Below, piece after piece: positions 24,501-39,500 of a stretch of 64,000 nt of DNA. Under the pieces are notes generated by a model. It saw only the letters and a program-made list of their open reading frames with translations. It ran no database searches and was not told the origin of the DNA. The DNA comes from Serinus canaria (taxonomy: Eukaryota; Chordata; Aves; Passeriformes; Fringillidae), in the NCBI RefSeq assembly GCF_022539315.1, contig NC_066314.1, positions 58,947,543 to 59,011,542 of the forward strand. Reading direction: 5' to 3'. A program made the translations under genes and the position numbers. Position 1 is the first letter of the stretch. Each line of letters starts with the position of its first letter.

Positions 24501-27500
24501 TTGACCCAACTGCTTTGTAAAAGCAGATGACTTATCAGGGCCTTACATCAGGCTCCAGAGCACAGGAATTAGCAGCTGAAATGGATGGCATCTGCTTTTA
24601 CAAAAGCTTCTGCATAGGGAGGCTTAAATTTTTAATGCTCAAAACAAAACTAAATTCTCCTTGGCAATTTCTAATCACCATTCCTTGTCCCTCATGAGGG
24701 ACATTGATAAAAGCCACAGTGAAAATCTGTTTGCTTTTTGGAGAAAGCTGGATGGGTAGATGTGTTCAGTTTTTTGTCTTTAGTATTTGATATTCCTGTG
24801 AAGTGCCAAAACCTACAATGCTACATCACTGTGCTCTTGTGTCAAAACTGCAGAGTGAATGAACCTGATTTCACTCACCCAAATAAATGCAAAGCAGATA
24901 CAAAAAAAATCACATCTGGTGAAGCACATTGTAGATGATAAATACTTTTGTGGTTAGTAATATAAATTATTTAGCAATGACAAGATTCATAATACGTGCT
25001 TTATTTAGTGAATCCCCCTATTTTCATGTGTTTTTCATGAGTAGCATAAATTGTCCTTGAACATATTGCTAATTCAGAGTCAATATCTGTGGCCGAGCAT
25101 TTGATTTATAAAGAGCTCCTAAGCTTGTTATTGTTCTTTAGATTCAGAATTTGAATCAATCCTATTAGACCCATCAAATTGAGTATATGTTTGCCAAACT
25201 CTCATCAGAATAAAGCAGATTTTTCTGTCACTTATTTTAATGTAATCAATTCTTCTTATAAGACTGAAATCCATTTTATACATTTTTAAAATATTTAAGT
25301 TCATATTTTCAGTGACAACTGTTTCATTAAGCCTTATCTTTAAATTCAGCATTTAATGGGATATGAATATTGCAGAATCATAGAATGTAAAAAGGGACCT
25401 TAAAGATCATCTAGGCCCAACCCATCCCTGCCATGGCCAGGGACACTTCTCACTACACCAGGCTGCTCAAGGCCTTACCCAGCCTGACCTTGAACACTGC
25501 CAGGGTTGGGGCATTCACAAGATCCCTGGGCAACCTGTTCAACTATCTCATCACTCTCACAGTAATTTCTTCCTAATATCCAGCCTGAATTTCCCCTTTT
25601 TTCAGTTTGTACCCCTTACTCCTTGACCTGTCACCAGAGTTCATGATGAAGAGTCTGTCTTCAGGCTCCCTGTAGACCCCTTCAGATGCTGGAAGGCTGC
25701 TTTGAAGTCTCCATGCAACCTTCTGTTCTCCAGGCTGAACAGCCCCAAATTTCTCAGCCTGTCTTTGTAAGGGAGGTGCTCCAGTCCCCATAGCAACTTC
25801 ATAGCCCTCCTCTGGACTTGCTCTGACAGTTCCATGTGCTTCTTCTTCTGGGGGCAGCAGAACTGTACACAGCGCTCCAGGCGGGGTCTCACAAGAGCAG
25901 TGTGGAGGCACAGAATCCCTGCTGGCCACTTTGCTTTTTACTGACATCCAGGACAAGGCTGGCTTTCTGGGCTAAAAGCTCACCCAGCCGGCTCATGCTG
26001 AGTTTTTCAGCAGCCATCCTTTCAGCACCCCAGGTCCTTCTCTGCAGGGCTGCTCTCAATCACTTCTCCACCCAGCCTGTAGGTGTGCTGGGACTGCCAT
26101 GGCTCCTGTGTAGGACCTTGGACTTTGTTGAACTCCATGAGGTTTGCACTGGCCCACCTCTCAAATGTGCCAAGGTCCCCTTGGCTGGTGTCCCTTTCCT
26201 CCAGTATGCTCACTGCTCCACCAAGGCTGCTGTGAGCTGCTGCAAGGGAGCTTGCTGAGGGCACGCTCAATTCTGCTCTCTGTGCCACTGACAAAGGTGC
26301 TGGTCACAGTACTGACCCGAGACACACCACTCATACAGGAATTAACTTCTGTTCTTGTGGAGCCACTGTGATTTCCCTGACACAGGGGCTGTTTTAGAAG
26401 CTAGTGATGTTAGTGCAGCCCAGCTTGTCCATGCAGTCCTGCTCAGACTATTTCCTGCTGTTGTTTCTCTGTCTTGCAGCAACTTCTGCTGATCGTTTTT
26501 ACCGCATTGACAGATCTCAGGTAAATCCTTATTTGTTTTTTGTTTCTATAGATTTTTTTTTTAAGCTACATTAAATGCAGCTTAAAATTAATTATCTGCC
26601 ATTCTTCCTGTCTATTGCAAAATGTTACTCATGATGTCTCATGAGAAGTAGAGAAAAAATTCTGGGCTGGTTTTTAGTTGATTTAATTCATGTTGTTTCA
26701 CTGAAGTCTTGTATCTGCTGACCATCTGCCATTCTGTTTACTACCAATCTAATACAGATCAGAATTTCCTGCAATTGTTTTCCTTATCAAGTCTTACTTG
26801 GGGCATCTGTGTGGCACCAATGTATTAATATTTATCTTTTCAATGTTGCTTCTCGGCACCAGAAGTCTTGATGCTCTGTGTGTGTGTGTGTGTGCCATGA
26901 AATAGCTATAGAAATTAAGATGTTGTTACAATTTGAGAATTATGAACAGATAATATTCTCAAGGAACCCCAAAATAATGTGTGTCTCTACTGGATTCAAA
27001 CCTGTGTCATAGACCTGTCAATCTGAATATATTTTTTAAAAAAACACTGAAAATTTTGTAGGGCTTTTGGTGTTTCTGGTTTGTAGCCAGAACTGGCCAA
27101 TTAGTTGCTCAGCATTAAGTGCAAATTGTTGATTTCACACTGTTGTTGTTGGTATCTGGTCCCCCTGAGAGCTGTGTAAGCTGTTTCTGAATCACATGTT
27201 ACTGTTTCTTAGCAAAAGCAGCTGGTGCTTTAGCTCAAGTAGAAGGAGCTGTGACTTTAGCTCAGAGTTCCCCTGTTCAATGTCTGCATGTAGACACTGT
27301 GGGACTTTTTGCACACAGTCAAATAAATGCTTTGATGTTGTAATCTAACATTGGGAAGGCAGGGGTGAAGAAGATGCTGCTACAGCTTAAACTGGGCAGT
27401 TTGATTCTGTTGGGCTTATTCTGCATTTCTCCAATCCCTGACACTGTACTAATGGTCGCTTTTAATGCCTACTCAATCCTGTGATTCTATGGGGAAAAAA

Positions 27501-30500
27501 TTAAATATTGTGTGTTGGTCCCAGCACACAAACAGCAGCAAATTTCCTGCCCATTTCCCTACATAGACAGGAATACTCACACTCTCTGGTTTTTTTTTTT
27601 TTATTTTTTTTGAAAGACAATAAGCTTTCAGTGTCAATAACAAAAATAAAGGATTGAGAAAGAGAGCTTTGGTTTGGTAATGGAGATGAGAAAACAGAAT
27701 GTACAACTGATGGAGATCAGGAAGAGTACCCCCAAAAGATAAAAAGTTCTGTCAACCATCATCAAAGAAGAGACTTCAGGTGCTGTTCCTCATTTCAAAA
27801 TGCAAACCTTGGCTTTATGGGTAGACTTCCAGGTTTCATCAAAATGGCATAGTCATCGAGGAACAGCCTTTAAAATATTTCTGTGAGTGTGCAGCTTGCT
27901 CATGGGAAATCTTGTTTAGCTTTAAATGTCATTGAAATCAATGACACATAAATTGGTGACTTCTGTGGCATTGATGTTAATGTGTATGTGTGTATGAGCA
28001 CACACTTAAATACAGAGTCCCTTGAATATTCTTCAGGGAACTTGACATGCACTCAACTCATTCTAGGGCAGCTGGGTACTCTGAGGGACCAGTGATGCTG
28101 CAGGTTCATTACTTGTTGCTTGTGTCACCCTGACAGGAACATTTGCACTTTGTGACGGAAATTTCGCAGGACGAGATTTTTATTCTGGACCCAGAGATGG
28201 TAATGTCTCAGCAGGTGGGGACGCCACCAGGAATGCCTGACCTGGTAGTGGAGCAGGCAACTGGGTGAGTGCTGCTGGAATCTGGTTTTCAGCAGGTGTA
28301 TTAGAGATAGGCATCTCTTGCTGGTCCCCTTTTCTGAAGGATTAGGAGATGTGGGAGGGCAGGTATTAGGAAGGAACAAATCCAGCTGTGGTAACGACAG
28401 GAGAACAGAAGTGTAATGTTTACTCCATTAGGCTTCCTGGAACACACAGCAGGACTAGTGGACTTCAGCACCTTTTAACCACCTCACACCACCTGACCCT
28501 AAGTCCTGCCAAAAATCTCTAATGATTGAGTTACAAACTTTTCTGCAAGGTCAGAGTTCTGATCCCACTGTGTAAAGCCCTGAAGCCCTTTGTGTCAAGA
28601 ATGACCGTGAAGTGTCTCTCTTTCTTATTATCCTCTTGACAGACCAGAAATGCTTCTATTCATCTTTAGGAACAGCATTCATAGTGAATTAATCTATTTC
28701 AACTTGCTATGGGCTGAAAAATGCTGGGAACCAATGAGCATAAGACAGCTTCCAAGTGGGGTGTAAATGCCTTTCTCTTCCTCCTCTCCTTAGAATATCG
28801 GAGCGGTGGAACCCTGCGGTTCGGAAGAGGATGCTAAGCGACAGCGGCCTTGGGAAGATTTCTCCCCACTACGAGGTACCTGACAAACAAAAGGACGCCA
28901 GCCAGACACATATGCTGCAGTAAGAGCCCTCTGCATTTCTCTGCTTGATGATGCACTGTCCCTGTCACCACATACAACTCCTAATATCTCCTTTAAGCTT
29001 AATTATTGTGCTGAAATGCTGAAATTACAAATGCTTTTTGCTATTTCTCTTTTGCTTCTCCCTTCTGTTCTTCTTCTTTGTCCATTATTTTATGTTCTTG
29101 CCTTTGTTTCCTTCTTCATGCACCCTCCACTTTTAATAAACCAAAATCCAAATTTTTAAAAGGAAATACCTTTTTTTTGATGTCTGAAGTTCCAGCTAAG
29201 AAAATCTTCTTGGTAACTGGTTCGGTGAAAGATCAAAGCATTCACCCTCAAGGTAGTTCTGATGCAATGTGATAAAGCAGAAACCTCTAGAACTGCTGCT
29301 TGCTGTCAAAGATGTAGACAAAGCTTTTCATATAATCTTGAACCATGTAGGATGGCTGTACAGTGGTTTCCTTTTTGATATTTTCCCCATAAAAGAAATT
29401 TTTACCCTAGTACTATCTACTATGTTCAGATTGATTAAAAAATACCTCTTATTCTGCTTACCTGTGTTAGAAATTGTTCTCAAACTTTTGCTAATTTCAC
29501 ATCAGATTTTCAAAACAGTCAGTGGATCACTACAAAAGATTAGATGGAAATCGTCTGTCATAACTCTGTTCCTGGCTTTGAAAGTTATTTGGGATTTGGG
29601 GTTGTATTCCTCCTATAAACCAAGTATATAATGTATAATTGTGTTTGTAGTTCTACTGTATCAGTAACCTATTGGCAGGTTTTAAAATGTAGTATAGAAA
29701 AATTAAGAATAGTGACAATGTGGCCTTTTTTCAGATTTTTTTTTTCTGTCAGGATGTGTGTGGGAGAGGGCTGCAAGGTACAGGGCAGGCAGAGCCTACA
29801 GCTCTGGGACAGGTGCAGTGGGGATGGCAGGCTCTCTAGCCATGAGGCTACCAACTGGAAACTTTCCAGGTAACTGGAAACTGCTGTCAGGAGGAGATGT
29901 CTTGGCAAGAAAGAGTGATCAAGGTAGCACTGCCAGGAGATTTTTCTCCCTGAGGGATTCTGGTGTTGTTCTTGATATTCTTTGCAAAGTGAAGAATGGT
30001 GAATTCTGGTTCATTTTTTCATAGACTGGAATGGCAGGGCCCAAAATCTTGAGTTGGCAAAGCTGTGAGAAAAATGATGCTTAGACAGTTACAGGCAGAG
30101 TGGAGAGATCGTGAGAACATGTGGACTAATTTCTTATTGAAAATAAGAGTGATTTTGTTTACATCAGCATGACTGGAAATGTTTGATTAGCTGTAACAAT
30201 TACATTTGGTGGATTTATTAAGTACAAAGTAAGCTAGTAGCCTTGCTCAGAGTAAAGTGTCCCTGTCACTGCCTATTATGAGGGATTGTCACTGCCTACT
30301 ATGAGGATTTTTCATGCTAACACTCAGTCTATGACTGACTCTTTTCTTTAATTAAAGACTTTAACAAGAAGCCAGTTCTTTCTGAAGACAAGATTTGTGG
30401 GAAATGTGCTCCTTTAAATGACCTTCCTTCAAATAAATAAATCCAGTGGTTCTGTCCTGAGATGTGTTAGTGCTGTTAGTAGAATGAACCTCATTGGAAC

Positions 30501-33500
30501 GAAATTTTAGAAGCTTGACATTTAGTAAAATGTCATCATAATACCAGGGAGATGCCTTTTGCTGTCTTGAAAATTACCCCTGAATTTGCCCTGCTGATGA
30601 GGTTGTTAGTGCTCTTTGGAGACACCTCAGATTCAAGAGCTTTGCTTTCAGAACTGTCTGTCTCTGCATGCTCACAGAGGAGTTATGCTCCTCTGGGCTT
30701 AATTCAGGTTGCAGACCTGCCTGCAGGGCTGAGGGAAGTGGGACTGTGCTGCTCATTAGCTGATCTCCAGCAGCAAGGAGAAAAGAGAGGCATCAGTCAT
30801 GGTCAGATGGAGATGGTCAGGAGAAGGTGTGAAGGTGTATGAAGGAACAAGGAAAAGAGGTTGCAAGAGCCAAAGGAGTAGAAGCACAAAGGGAGCATGT
30901 GCAGGGACTTGGGGAATGGGGTTAAAGGATGGGAACTGTTCAGAGCAGAGAGGATAACCACGTATCTGAGGAGTCAGAATGGAAATAATGAAAGGGATAA
31001 GAGCATGCAATACAGATAGGTAAGAAATCAATGAGACAGCCTAGGGGCACAGGGGAAGGGTCTGTGGGTGTTTCTCTCCAGAACAGAGAATTCTGACTTT
31101 AATCAGGTTATTACACGGGTGGGCAGGCTCTGAAATATATTTGTACACTGCCTCACATGCTTCCAAGGTGGAAGGTGTATGGTAAATGAGTCAGGGGACT
31201 GCAGTGGAGGCAGCAAGGTCTTATTAAATTTAAGACAGTTGAATGATGCTCTGTGGGACCAGCTTCTCTTTACAGCATCTGTGACAGAATCTCTGAATGG
31301 TGAGGATTTACAACAAACTTTTCTCAAGTGGCTGGTTAACCATGGGCTCCTCATTCTGTGCATGTCTACTGTGAAGTAGGTTTGATTACTGGGGGGCCAC
31401 TACGAGGAGATTTTGAAAAAGTTTGGAGGGCTGGAATCTGAGAAATAATATTTCTGTTGCCTCAGGTTGCATGACTAAAATGAATGGAAAGTTAGTGTAT
31501 GCTTTCCCAGCTGCAGAATACAGATAATATTGCAACCTCACCTTAAAGGAGCATAGTGAGGGCAAATTTCATGGTCTCAAGAAACCTGGATACCATGGGG
31601 AGACTCAGTCAGAGATGCTTAGCAGGACATGAATCACTTTGCATTCTGTGCACAGTTTTGGCAGTGTGGAAGAAATAAATCTTGAGGCTGTGCAATGAGT
31701 ATACGGGAGGATATCAAGCAGGTTTTGACTGAAACTCTGAGGCAAGAGTCCAGAAGAAAATAGAAACTGGCAATGTGACTAAAATTTTTCATAACATTTG
31801 AGTGTGACAGGGTTGCAGTATGATGTGAGACCTCAAATTTCCGAGTTTCTGGATGTTTGACTTAGCAATATAAAAAAATCTCTCTAACAGGGCACTTTAA
31901 AGGAAAAAATAAGTGCTTTAGAAAGCATTATTATATTTTAGCAGCTGAAGTTGCTCATAGGTTCTTTGCAGAGATTAGTCCCTTCAGAAATTATTTTTCA
32001 ATTAAAACTTGAGAAAATGATTTCAGCAAAATTCCTTAACAGGAATGTGGTAGAGAACAGAGCAGTCAATTCTTCCTGTACACAGAGCTCTCATGGCTCT
32101 TCTAAAAGTCATCAGCATCCAATGTTTTTCTTGAGTCAGAAATATTGCACAGCTCAAAATGCATTATCCTATAGCCTAGGGCAAATGACAGGGGACTTTG
32201 TGTGAGAGAAAGGGACATAGTTGACTCAGTGGGAGTGCTTTCTCAGTGGTCATTTTTTTCTCCTAAACAGGGTATGACCACAGCTGGTCATAATGTATCT
32301 TCAGGATGCTTAGAGTGTATCTGTCATCACTATATATACACACATAGATGTGTGTATATGCATATCTATCTATCTATATCTATCTATCTATATATATATA
32401 TATATATACCCACATGTATATAAAACTTCTTTAAGATGAGGTAATTATTTCTGACAAGTGAGGAATGTAGCTAAAAATTCAAAGTTGAAGGATCCCTTAT
32501 ATTATTTCAATAAATGAAAGCAGAGAACAGAATACATGTTCTAAAACTAATTCTAATGTTAGGTGTTGCTTTTGATCACAAGCTTGTTTGGTTAAAGCAT
32601 AGTGTGAATATAATGATTTTGAGGCAGGGGTCTCTCTGAGAGAAAAATTATGCTTTTGTTTTCAGTTAACTGAATTAATATTATTTTTGGGTAGCTGTTG
32701 GTTAATAGTATTTCATGTTTTGTTCCTTATTTGATGGCTCTTTGATAAGTGGTGGATTGGACAGGACATGAAACAGTGTCTTGATGCAGTAACCATGAGC
32801 TGGGGCAGATTGTAGTTTATTAGGAACATCAATTAGTGTGAACACTGTATTAAAAAAAAAAACCACATTTGGCAAGAAAATTTACTAGGACTAGAGGTGC
32901 TTGATCTTGAAAAAAGATAAATATTCTGGTCTGACTGCATTGATACAGAAAATTGGACCCTTCCTGTGTTACATGAGTGGTTTCATCCTATGATTAAATG
33001 GTGCAGTGAGATGCAGAAGACCTTACAGCCTGCTGTGTGTTTGTTGCTGGCCATATATTTCTCTTCTTAGTTGTTTGTCACCCTGTCATATGATGAGAGC
33101 TGGGAAATTCAAGAAAATAAAAACCCCAAAGAGAGACGAAAAGGTGACTATATCTTGGTAGAGGTTTAATCTACATCTTTTAATTGAAGTCATTAATTTT
33201 CCCACCATTCAGGGCAGTAACCAGCTCTCTTCTAGCATCTGTCCAGCTGTGATGGTAATGTGTTTCCCAAGCTGCTGGCTGCATTTTCTGGATCAAGTGC
33301 ATGGCTTGTGAAGGGTGGGCAAAGGTTGGCCAGGATGCCATCTGGTCTTTTTAGGGAGAGGAAGAAAAAAATGCCTGTAGGTTCTGGAAGATGGCTGCAG
33401 CCCTTTCCACTAAACAGACATTAATTAGCTAGTAATACCATCCAGGCATTGCTTATGAAGCTATAATAACCTAGTTTCTCAGAGGGAAGAAGGAAAAGGC

Positions 33501-36500
33501 TAAATGCCAAGTGTTTCACTCAGCCACAAGAATCTGATCGTTGCCCAGGAAATCAGTGTGACAACACAGATGTTACAAGGTGGTTTAGGGTATTTTTTAA
33601 AGAGAAATCTTCATGTATTACAAGATGAGAAGAGCATCAGGGACACATATTTGCATGTTAAAGGAGAAAGAATGCTAATTTAGTGGAAGTTTAGAAAATA
33701 CAAAGAGATGATTCAGAACATGCTAGGCAGGGACTGCCCGGTGACAATGAAAATTTCAAAGATTGGTAAGGACTTGAAAAATCCATGGGTTTGCCCAAAA
33801 AATATTATATTGGAAAACTCAGCATCAGCTCCTAAATAGGCAGAGTTGTCTACCCTGGTGTTTTTGATAGCAAAATCTGAATTAATTTTCAGGTTCAGAT
33901 TTAGTTCAAACTGCCTTCATAAAATTACACTGCAAGAGTGAAGTGTGTATGTCTTATTTAGGTATTTGTCTACCTGTAAGAATTGCTTTCCATTTTGCAG
34001 ATGAGGGTCCGTGAGTACTGATTGCTTTCAAACAAATCTTAGTGAAGGTGTAAATCACTATTACCTTTGTTGTACACTCCTGTGTAGTCCTTATAATGGA
34101 ACTCAAATATAACAGAGAGCAGTGTCTTTTTTTTGCTTAGCTCTCCCTTTTCTTTCTCTTCTGTTGTCTTGGATACTTTAACAAATAGCATCTCTCTCAC
34201 TACCTAAAAGTGGAGCTTGAGAGATTTGCCTAAAGCAACTCTGCCTCTTGCTAGGAAAGTGAGGTAAAAAAGGTGGGGTTGGCACTGGAAAGGAAGATGT
34301 AGACCCAAAGAAGATGGAAAGTGCTGTAAAGAGGACTTAGAATTATTCAGAAGAAGGTAAACATGGGTTAAATAGGAAAAAAAACTTCAAAGAAAGCAAG
34401 AAAAAATAAATTATAAGAATACAGCAAATGAATAAGAATTTGTTTGGAGGGAAAGAAAGTTCCATACGAGAGACTGAGTGTGAAAAATGTGATGCATTTT
34501 GGTGTGGGATGTGGTCCTGTATTTTTAAAGCTTTTGTTATTTGTCAGCATGTTGCAGTCACAATACTTAATATTTTTTACACATCCCAGATAGAAGCTAC
34601 AATTTATCCACCATTAGGCAAACCTTTCTTCATTTCCTCCATAAATCTTCCCTTACCGCCACTGATGAAGAATTCCTTTACAAGGATGGCACCTGTTAAT
34701 TTTTTAATCTAGTGTACAGGTGTGGTAAACAATGTCATGTATTTTAAGCTTCTGTTGTGGATATAATTTTTCTGTATACATGGAGTTTTTACCCATATTC
34801 CTTGTTTTGGGAGATTTTCAGTGGGGAAAAATGCAAGAATGTCTAAATAGTAGACACACCTTGACTCAGCTGTAGAAGAAAGGCAGAGTTGGGAGAGGAA
34901 AACAATGCTAAGAAGAGAGACAATGGAGAGGAATGTTCATACTGAAATACTTTTGCAAAGAGTGGCCTGCACGAGATATGCTCTTGGTTTATTCTGCGTG
35001 GGTAAAACATGACAACAGATGCTCCCAACTCAGGATTCAAGAGGCTTTGTACTACTTCAGCTGGAGTGGTACCATCTCAGGGACGGTTCTGGGCCTGGAA
35101 AGATCCTGGCATTTAGTTCTGATGTCTGAAGGTACAGGTACAAAAGCAGGACAAAGGAAAGTGGTACCTCACACAAGCCCTGCAAGGTCAGGGGATGAGC
35201 CACAGCTTTGTGGTGATGGCATTCACTGGACCTGAGGGACCTTTGCAAACAGTGAGACTCAGATGGTTCTGGAAGCTCTTCAAAACAAACTTTCAGCAGC
35301 TTCCGGTGTTAGCTTTAAGTGATTGCATACAGGCAAAACCTTATTTAATCATCTATTCCTCTGTTTTGATTAGTAGAATTTTTATGTCACTACTATCAAG
35401 TCTGGCCTTATCTATAGAGAAATGGGCTGTAGAAAATTCATGGGTTTTACTTACTAAAATTTTCTGCAACAGTCATTAGTAATTGGTACTTACATGTCAT
35501 CTTGGCAACCCCAGCACAGTAATGCTGAGCTTTAAGACACAACTTTTGCTTCTGCTCTTGTTAACCATAATTGGGAAAAGAAGAAATTAGAAATTGGTTT
35601 GTATTTGCATGTCTATAACCTTATTTATATATGAATGAATGCAATGCAGAGAGTGTGTGTTTTCATCAACAATGAAGTCTCCAGCCCCTGCTGTTGAGGC
35701 AAAGGTGTTTTAGTAAGAGTGGGCACATGTGAGGTGGGTTTGTGCATCTGCCCCTTCGATAGATGGCTGAAACAGAGCACATCCTCTACTGGACCCTGTA
35801 CAGTGCTCTTTTTCTCCTCAGTGCTTATTACCAATACATCTTATCACTCAGCAGTTAGCTCCCCAGAGTTGACTGGGTGGGATTTTGGCTTCCTCTTGTC
35901 TCACCAAGCTGCCCCCTCCTAATGACTTTTGTGGCATCTCAACACCTGATGCACAGCTGAGGAAATTCACCCTGCTGGCAAATTATTTTGACAGACACTG
36001 ACGTGCAAAACACTCCCACACACGATGAGACTACAAATTGGCTTCTTTAGAGAGATCTTGCTTCTTGACTGGCATCCCACTTTCCAAAAGGGAAATGCTA
36101 GCAGTCCAGCTCTCTTCCTCTCCTTGAGGCAGCTTCAAGTAACAGAATGCACATGTACTTGACAAAGGAACCATCTTACCTGAATGTTAAAAAGTCAACT
36201 ACAACCCAGCTTGAAAATGCCTTCTGAATATTTCCTGCAGATAAAGGGCCAAAGCCAGGTTTTCCATGTGGAATGTAAGTTTTTATTTTGGAGTGCATTT
36301 AAAGGATAACAAAATCGTGTTGGCAAAGTAGAGATAGCTAGGTACCTTGCTTTTCTTCAAGTGATTTACCATAACAGTTATTAATCTGCTTTCCACTCTC
36401 TGGCTGATATCCAAGACTGAAGCAGTAGAGTCCATTTTCCCTTTTTTTTAAACAACTGTGTTCTTTTCCCCCTTTGCTTGCATCCTTTCTTGCCTACTTT

Positions 36501-39500
36501 AGTCCTTGATTTGCTAAGCAGAATCTTCTCTGAGAAATAAAACAGCTTTACAGCAAAGAGGGCAGCAATATATCAAGAGAAAGACTTCTCATAATTTCGT
36601 TTTCTTTTTGTCTGGGTAAAAGAAAATGACATTTGATAATTTAATATTTTGGGTCCTACTGCTTTCCCTGCAAGCATTGGACATGTGGTAACTGTACTTG
36701 GCAGGAACAGGGTAGCAATAGTGGATCTGACAATGCCACTGCAGGATGTGAATGTCCCTCTCTCCAGCTTTATGGACTGGAAACAACAGACCTACAGTCC
36801 CAGTGACATTAAAGGTGCTGGAAAAGGGGATGGATGGGTTTACTGGGGTGATAAAGGATGATTGACAGAAAGATAGATATATTCTTCTGGGTAGACTTTA
36901 AGCACTGTTACAAATATAGGTCAAATAGTCTCCAGCATGGCAGACTTAAAGCCAATCAAGACTGGAAAAGTTGTGTACCTTGTAGTTTTAGACACGTATG
37001 TCTGTATTTATGTGTACTTCTTACTCATTTGAAAGAGATGAAGTAAGAAAAAAAAACCCAAAACAACAAAAAGCAAACCCCAATCCTCCCAGTCCTAGTT
37101 TTCTGGGCATTGCACAGGAATAGCAAGCCTGTGTCCATGTGCTCTGTGCCTGCCATAAGGAGCTACCATCTGCTTGGAGAGGAGACTGGTTCTTAATGTG
37201 TTCTCACTCAGTACCAAGCTGTCTTATCAAAGCCAAAACCAGTGAGCTTCAGAGCCTGGGTAAGAAACAGCCCTGTACATGTGTTACACACACATTGGGC
37301 TGCATACTCTGTTCAAGCTTTCACGCCTGGACATCTCATTAGGTGCATTCAGACTATTTCTGTTCCTGTTCATATCCCTAAGTTCTGGTTTAACAGGCTT
37401 TCAAAGAGAATAGAAATGTAGTTTGGTAAAATAGCTGCTGTAAAATATCACACAGAAGTACTACTTTACCTGAGTGAATTGTGCTAAATTTAAAAACGCC
37501 AAACCTTTCAGTAATTCCTCAGATATCTTCATGTTTGGATTTCTGCTGTGGCTGAAACCTAGGAAATGTCTAAAATACCATGTGACAAAAAGGTGAAGAC
37601 AAAGAAGAGTTGTGTGAAAATAGATAATGTTTTGAGGTTTGCAATAGAGTATTTTAGACCTGCAGAAATTAGTGTTTGGTGAAGCTGGGGAAAATATTCT
37701 GACATGAGCCCTCACTTGATTCATGGCACAAAGTGAGGTTTTTCACTGGGGCTGCTTGGAAAGGTCATTGTTTCCCAGGCTGTGTGTCTTGGCATGGCTG
37801 CTCTGCAGGGAGCTGCCCTTTCCCTTCCATGTCTGCTGGGAGTGCCTGAGTCCCCTGGCTCTGGGCTTGTATGTCAGGGTGTAGGAGGTACAGTGCCTCT
37901 TTAGCATGCCTGCCAAAGGACTTGGGTGAGCAGAGAAACTTCTGAAAGCTTAAAAACATCCAGTTTGCCCCTGCTTGCCTGCTGCTCCTCTGCACTAGGA
38001 AAGAGCCAGTAAAATCCACAGCTTTGTCTTGGTAGCTGAGACAGTGTTTAGCAGTGCTGGCACTGAGGTGTGTGCAAGGGAGGGAAATACAAGGGGAGCA
38101 GGGCCATAACTGAGAGCCTTGCTGAGGTTCTGGCAGTGCTGATGCCCATGGGCAAGCAGGGACAGATGGACCTGGCTAAATTATGCCAAGAGCTGAAATC
38201 AGAGAGCCAGAGGTGGCTTGGAGCCAGAGTAACCCTGACTCCTAGGTTCCTGTTTCTGTACCAGACATCTAAAAGTGCAGCACAAAAGCCATATCTGAAA
38301 CTCCCAATAGAAGTTTTTTCTCCATCAATTAGTCTATAGCAGGATTGTAAATGACTCAGCAGTTCTTCTCTGCCTAGGATCTCTGTGTTATGCATATTAA
38401 CTAAGGGTGGTTTTTTAATTTTTAGATTATTTTTAAAAATATGGCAGGAAAGTGAGGGTTTCTTAGTGCTTAGCAGTTGTGAAAATCAGGTGACTTTTAA
38501 CATAATTGCAAGAATCTGTTTCTGAGGGATTCATGTGTTTCAGGAACAAAATGCTGTTTCTGAAAAGTGTCTGGTTTGCATTGTTGTAACAAACACACCA
38601 TTTAGGGTAGCTTCTGGATTGTTTAGAAACCCAAAGTGGCCTAAAATTATTTGGGTAGTATCTCAAGACACCAAGCAGCTGATGAGCTTCACCTCCATCT
38701 AGCCTGAGGGCCAAGTGAAGCTGGGTCTTATGAACCAGGTTATACCTGAGGTGCTCAGAATGGGGCTGTCATGGCATTGTGCTTAGCAAAATAATTTCTT
38801 TCTGTGGGTTAGATAAAGCTGAAATCCTAACAAAGTGACCTCTGTTTTAATCTTTTCCTGGAAGAAGCAAAAGTGCACTTATTTGTTGTTGAGGAAAAGC
38901 CAGACCTTTTGTTACCTAATAGATATGCTTTTATTTTCATGTAGAATGCTGAGGAAGTGCATAAATGTAGCCACTTTAGCTCCTGCTCCAGGTCTTCTTG
39001 ACCTGTGTCAAACAGCATCCAATCCCTTGACATCCAGGTTGTTGTTTCACTAAAGCACTACATAATGTCCTTAGATCTCACTTTCTATAGGTCAGTGAGG
39101 ATTTTGAAGATTTAATTCAAGTCTGGAAATGGAAGAAGAGCATTTCAAATAAGCTGGGATAGGACCCTCTTCAAAATAATTCTCTTGCATTCCACTGAGA
39201 CATTTTAGTGCCATGTGATGATGAGAGAAAGGCCAAGTATTTATAAAAAGACAAAACAAAAACCCAAATCCAACGAACTCTGATTATCCTACAATGATCT
39301 TTCTGCTCGTTTGGAAATACCTTCTTTTTCAAGTAAACACCAAGCCAGCTTGTACCATGTCAGGCCATGTTTTGAGGTGGAACTATTTTATCTAAGATGA
39401 ATTCTGAAGAGAATTTCTCTATCCCTTTTCTCCTTTAAAAAAATTTCTGATAAGCATGTTTGGGTTTATAACTGATTCTGCAATAAAATCTCCAATTCCC

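Noticed and set aside
25573..26294. Several open frames on both strands
   Set aside because: All fall in a dead antisense CR1 copy; the - strand pieces are frameshifted reverse-transcriptase remnants, not a host gene.
27465..27492. CR1 3' tail (tgtgattctatgg)
   Set aside because: Only about a dozen bases match and no CR1 body precedes it.
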